Assembly: GCA_902801325.1 (NCBI GenBank)
Contig: CADCHQ010000003.1
Coordinates: 151,934-215,933 of the forward strand
From: an uncultured Bacteroidales bacterium
Lineage (GTDB): Bacteria; Bacteroidota; Bacteroidia; Bacteroidales; Bacteroidaceae
Length of the DNA: 64,000 nucleotides
Direction: 5' to 3'
A program made the translations under genes and the position numbers. The notes below the pieces were generated by a model that made no database searches, had not been told where the DNA came from, and worked only from the letters and a program-made list of their open reading frames with translations. The stretch's first letter is position 1, and every line of letters begins with the position of its first letter. This document shows, in pieces, positions 60,627 through 64,000 of this stretch.

Positions 60627-62273
60627 ATGGAGATTCAGAAACGCTGCAAGTATTGTGGAAGATCCTTTATTGCGCATAAGATGACCACTATCTATTGCTC
60701 ACCTTCGTGCAATAATAAGGATTACAAGAGAGCAATCCGAGAAAAGCAGATTGCCGAATTCATGGAGGAAGAAAAGAAGAAGACACCCAAGGTAGATATT
60801 CTTGGGGGCAAGGAATTCCTTACCCCTACTGAAGGTGCATCACTGCTTGGACTGAGTCGTGCTACTTTCTATCGCTATATGAGCAATGGAACCATCAAGG
60901 CTGTCCAGCTTCGTGGTAAGACTATCATCAGGCGAAAGGATATAGAGCAATTGTTCGACAATCCCCCTACCTACCAGTCCCATTCCGAGAAGAAGCAGGA
61001 GAAGCGTGAATACTATACCTTCAGGCAAATCATGGAGAAATTCAAATGCTCCAAGAAGGCGGTCATGACCAGAGTTGAGAAATACAATATACCCAAAGTA
61101 TATCAAGGCCGCAACTGTTTCTTTGATCGTGCTCTTGTTGATGTTCATTTTGCTCAACTTATTGCGGAGATAGACCTTCGTGACTATTATACAATTCCGC
61201 AGTTGGAGGAGAAGTACAAGATGAGCCACGCAGCAGTATTATCATTTGTGACCAGAAACAAGATTCCACGTATCACCCAAGGAAGAACTGTCTATTATTC
61301 CAGGGCGCATATCGATACGATAAAAGGTGAACGTGAATCCATCGACCCGAACTACTATACCTACTCGGAGATTATGGAGAAGTATCACTTCACAAAAGAC
61401 CAAGTTGCCTACTATATCCATAACTACGAGATAGACAATCATAAGCAGGGACGATTTACGGTCATCAACAGAAAGGAGTTTGATCGTATCATCAAGGAGC
61501 GCATGGAAACAAATGCCCTGGAAAAAGAGAAAGAGCGGAGAGCAAAACTGCCGAAACTCAATGAAATTCCTGATGGCTATATTTCCGTTGCACAGATAGC
61601 AGAGAAATATGGAGTCACAACCAAACATGTCCAGGCTAAGACTCGTGAGGCAAAAACACCAAAACTTATTATCAAGCATTTGAACTACTATAACGAGGCT
61701 GCCATTGAACAGCTGTTCAACAGAGACCCGGAGAAGTTTGAGGTTCCCGAAGACTATATCACAGCACAGGAGATTGCCAAACGTTTCAAGGTCACAGTCC
61801 ATCATGTGCATGGACGAACCAGAGAGGCTAACATTCCAAAGATAACTGTGAAGCACGTCAACTTCTACGAGCTGAAAGCCGTCGAAGCCCTGTTTGCAAA
61901 GAACGAAGCCTGTGAGGAGCTGCAAAAGGATGAAAATGCAGAATGGATATCTGGTACTGATGTGGAAGAGATGCTTGGCATTACGACGTGTGCAAGAAGG
62001 TCGTTCGTTTCACGTCATAAGATTCCATCCAAGAAAGAACACGGTATTGCCTATTATCTCAGGTCTGCTATTGAAGACGTAAACAACACATTGGCAAAAT
62101 ACGGCGAGCATTACTATACCGTAGAGCAAATCTGTGAGAAGTTCAACATGGACAGGGATAAGGTTTACGGGATGCTGAGATATAGCAATGTAAGAAAAGT
62201 CCATGAAGGAAGATTCGTTTTGTTCCTCAAAGAGGATATCATAAAAACGATCCATGAGCGACAGTTCACATAA
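60627..62273 (+). CDS. Zn-ribbon protein with eight tandem excisionase-like winged helices
   Basis: A 548-residue DNA-binding protein. A zinc ribbon at the N-terminus uses Cys7, Cys10, Cys24 and Cys28. Then come eight MerR/Xis-type winged-helix units at about 64-110, 129-176, 187-234, 243-290, 317-364, 376-423, 439-487 and 496-543. Each has the pattern YYT-x2-I-x2-K(F/Y)-x3-(T/S)-x2-V, then IPK, then a wing ending in a Tyr/Phe pair. No catalytic domain is present. It is likely the regulator or architectural factor of the adjacent recombinase. It may bind the iterons in its own leader. The exact family is not recognised beyond helix-turn-helix proteins of Bacteroidales islands. Confidence 0.85.
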   Translation: MEIQKRCKYCGRSFIAHKMTTIYCSPSCNNKDYKRAIREKQIAEFMEEEKKKTPKVDILGGKEFLTPTEGASLLGLSRATFYRYMSNGTIKAVQLRGKTIIRRKDIEQLFDNPPTYQSHSEKKQEKREYYTFRQIMEKFKCSKKAVMTRVEKYNIPKVYQGRNCFFDRALVDVHFAQLIAEIDLRDYYTIPQLEEKYKMSHAAVLSFVTRNKIPRITQGRTVYYSRAHIDTIKGERESIDPNYYTYSEIMEKYHFTKDQVAYYIHNYEIDNHKQGRFTVINRKEFDRIIKERMETNALEKEKERRAKLPKLNEIPDGYISVAQIAEKYGVTTKHVQAKTREAKTPKLIIKHLNYYNEAAIEQLFNRDPEKFEVPEDYITAQEIAKRFKVTVHHVHGRTREANIPKITVKHVNFYELKAVEALFAKNEACEELQKDENAEWISGTDVEEMLGITTCARRSFVSRHKIPSKKEHGIAYYLRSAIEDVNNTLAKYGEHYYTVEQICEKFNMDRDKVYGMLRYSNVRKVHEGRFVLFLKEDIIKTIHERQFT

Positions 62274-62384
62274 GATTACCAATTACTCAGACTTATTCAG
62301 CCCTTATCCTAAATTATAGAAGAATGAAGGCTGTCAGTATCAAATAAGTAAAGACATTTGCAACCAAATTAAATAATAAAGACT

Positions 62385-63521
62385 ATGCAGTATTGTAAGA
62401 CAGTAACACTTCGGACACGCCCCATTAAAAATGGAATGTTGTCGTACTACTTGGATTACTATCCAGGCTACAGGGACATCGTTACGATGAAGACAACTCG
62501 CCATGAATCATTGGGTATCTACATTTATGCAGACCCCCAGAACAAACGAGAAAAGGATTTCAACGACAGGATGACAGAAAAAGCTGAAGCCATCCGATGC
62601 CGGAGATACGAAAGCGTTGTCAACGAAAGATACGACTTCTTTGACAAAGCAAGGATGCAGGGTGATTTCCTTGACTACTTCAACAGAGTTTTACAAGGGA
62701 AAGACCCCAAGTGGAAGTTCGTCTATGAACATTTCAAGTATTTTGTCGGTGGCAAATGCAGATGTGAAGAAGTTGACATCGACCTATGCAACAACTTCCG
62801 TAAGTATCTGCTTACAGCCAAGAACCTCAGAACAGGCAAGCCTATGTTCATCAACTCTGTTGCTGGATATTGGTCAACCTTCCGTGGATTCATCAATATC
62901 GCATACAGAGATAAGATGATTCGCACCAACCCGAACGACTTCCTCGAAAAGATTCCAACAGTCCCTGTTAATAAGGAAAGCCTGACACTGGCAGAGCTAC
63001 AAAAGCTCTACAAAACTCCTTGCGAAATAGATGTCCTTAAAAGAGCCTCTATTTTTGCTTGTCTAACAGGAATGCGTCGAAGTGATATTATAAACCTAAG
63101 CTGGGGAAATATCAAATCTTATTCAGATGGTGGTAAATATGTGGAATTTTACGCTCAAAAGACGAAGGCGCGAAATATCATTCCTATTAGCGAGGAAGCA
63201 TACAAACTAATTTCTCAGAACAGGAAAAGTATCAACGGCAAGGTATTTGAGGGGTTCGAGATTATCATGGCACAAAAGCCCTTAAAAGCCTGGCTAAGAA
63301 AAGCAGGTATCAAGAAACGCATAACATTCCACTCTTTCCGACACACATTCGCATCATTGCAAGTAGAACTTGGAACAGATCTCTATACGGTCATGCAGCT
63401 GTTGGCTCATAAGAGCGTGACAACAACACAGATATATGCTTGTCATGCAGACCCGAAAAGGCGAGAAACGGCAACAAGAATCTCATCTAAGGTACTTGGC
63501 AAAGAGAAGAAAGCCAAATAA
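62385..63521 (+). CDS. Tyrosine-type site-specific recombinase/integrase
   Basis: A 378-residue integrase with an arm-type N-terminal domain (LSYYLDYYPGYRD), an SAM-like core-binding domain (~90-185; GDFLDYFNRVLQGKD) and a catalytic domain. All active-site residues are present: Arg231 (TGMRRSDI), Lys259 (QKTK), His316 and Arg319 (HSFRHTF), His342 (LLAHKSV) and Tyr351 (TTTQIYACH). The type is that of Bacteroidales integrative elements. It lies 111 bp downstream of the multi-wHTH gene, probably in one transcript. Confidence 0.94.
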   Translation: MQYCKTVTLRTRPIKNGMLSYYLDYYPGYRDIVTMKTTRHESLGIYIYADPQNKREKDFNDRMTEKAEAIRCRRYESVVNERYDFFDKARMQGDFLDYFNRVLQGKDPKWKFVYEHFKYFVGGKCRCEEVDIDLCNNFRKYLLTAKNLRTGKPMFINSVAGYWSTFRGFINIAYRDKMIRTNPNDFLEKIPTVPVNKESLTLAELQKLYKTPCEIDVLKRASIFACLTGMRRSDIINLSWGNIKSYSDGGKYVEFYAQKTKARNIIPISEEAYKLISQNRKSINGKVFEGFEIIMAQKPLKAWLRKAGIKKRITFHSFRHTFASLQVELGTDLYTVMQLLAHKSVTTTQIYACHADPKRRETATRISSKVLGKEKKAK

Positions 63522-63689
63522 TGCTCTATATTTTGAGCAAACAAACATTTTTCACAATATATCTCGCCACCATAAATGAGGAAAGACAAGGAATAATATT
63601 AAAAATGCCCAAAATATCGTAGTATAAAGAGATTATCTTTCAGTAATTCAAAAATTCTCCTTAACTTTGCAGTCCGAAAACTCAATTAA

Positions 63690-64000
63690 ATCAGAGTAAA
63701 ATACACCTTTGAAGAGGTCACAAGAAAGGCCATTCCTATATTATTAAGCATTTTAGTCCTGATTGGAATCGCTAAAATCATCATCGTTAGCTTTCAATTA
63801 GGACAACTATCCATACCATCTGCACGATGCAGCGGAAGGCGGGAGGTAAAGCTGCTTCCGTCATTATCCCTAGATGAGCAGCCTTTCTCAGAGCCACATG
63901 AAGATAACTTTACCTCTTTGAGGACACCAACGACCACTGAAAGGATTCAGCACATACGCGACAGACATCTGCAAGAGCAGATAGCCTTACGTCAACAAAT
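63690..64000 (+). CDS. Membrane-anchored protein, partial, no standard start codon
   Basis: An open frame of 103 codons runs to the end of the window. After a short polar start (KYTFEEVTRKA) comes one strong membrane helix (IPILLSILVLIGIAKIIIV), then a polar region ending in a charged helix (TERIQHIRDRHLQEQIALRQQ). There is no in-frame ATG, GTG or TTG before the helix; the frame opens after a TAA at 63687-63689. A promoter box, TAACTTTG (63662-63669), lies just upstream. Either an unusual start codon or a frameshift is implied. The function is unknown. Confidence 0.5.
   Translation, partial: MRVKYTFEEVTRKAIPILLSILVLIGIAKIIIVSFQLGQLSIPSARCSGRREVKLLPSLSLDEQPFSEPHEDNFTSLRTPTTTERIQHIRDRHLQEQIALRQQ

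Larger units (their letters stand above)
60404..64000 (+). mobile_element. Probable integrated element, left part
   Basis: Downstream of mnmE the content changes to a multi-HTH regulator, a tyrosine recombinase with all catalytic residues, and a membrane-anchored frame cut by the window end. The spacing is larger and the composition more AT-rich than upstream. An integrase beside the 3' end of mnmE is a familiar arrangement for genomic islands. The other end and the attachment repeats are outside the window, so the limits are inferred. Confidence 0.55.

Overview
The window looks like a chromosomal segment of a Bacteroidales bacterium, most probably a Prevotellaceae member (Prevotella/Segatella/Xylanibacter type). 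Three things support this: Bacteroidetes-type promoters (TAnnTTTG -7 boxes, several with a TTTG box 19-20 bp upstream), starts that lack Shine-Dalgarno sequences, and typical gene content (FemAB-like/DegT proteins, DUF6249, DUF5112/5113-type kinase, DPP IV, fused NfnA-GltA, GH97/GH105/GH109/PL11). It is mostly stable core chromosome; the last ~3.6 kb looks mobile.

Layout. 1-3.2 kb: end of an ABC ATPase gene, a DUF4332 protein, rplU-rpmA, and a GH109-like secreted oxidoreductase. 3.3-10.2 kb: a histidine phosphatase, a 650-bp scar-like intergenic region, two secreted charged/coiled-coil proteins, a GH105-DUF4861 pectin enzyme and a YhcC-type radical SAM protein. 10.3-16.2 kb: an ECF sigma factor with two small membrane proteins, DPP IV, tRNA-Arg and asnA. 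16.4-23.4 kb: an RNA methyltransferase, GH97, the rhamnogalacturonan lyase PL11 and a TonB receptor. 23.4-27.6 kb: a four-gene overlapping operon for an amino-deoxysugar and two glycosyltransferases. 27.7-34 kb: tRNA-Ser and tRNA-Glu, a DUF4832 protein, YjbQ, an AAA ATPase, a LolC/E-type permease, an aminotransferase and TcdA. 34-47 kb: a UvrD-type helicase, a response regulator, a giant sensor kinase, two TPR proteins and gyrA. 47-60.3 kb: an acyl-ACP thioesterase, an acetyltransferase, DUF4359, DUF1080, serS, a patatin, NfnA-GltA, a TolB-like protein, a nucleoside phosphorylase, DUF486 and mnmE. 60.3-64 kb: a probable integrated element with a multi-wHTH protein, a tyrosine recombinase and a truncated membrane-anchored ORF.

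The genes serve translation and tRNA maturation (L21, L27, SerS, AsnA, MnmE, TcdA, SpoU MTase, three tRNAs), pectin/RG-I and glycan degradation, surface glycan synthesis, envelope signalling and redox balance.

The most unusual layer is not genes but repeats. At least five short repeat families recur across the window, and several copies lie inside reading frames, where they supply signal-peptide residues, linkers, termini and stop codons. Two intergenic loci share a mirror-image, origin-like architecture: opposed iterons around an AT-rich palindrome. The strongest candidate for an undescribed system is at 60.4-63.5 kb. A protein with a Zn ribbon and eight tandem excisionase-like winged helices is encoded directly downstream of six TGAGAC iterons, in arrays with an exact 10-bp period, in its own mRNA leader, and next to an integrase.
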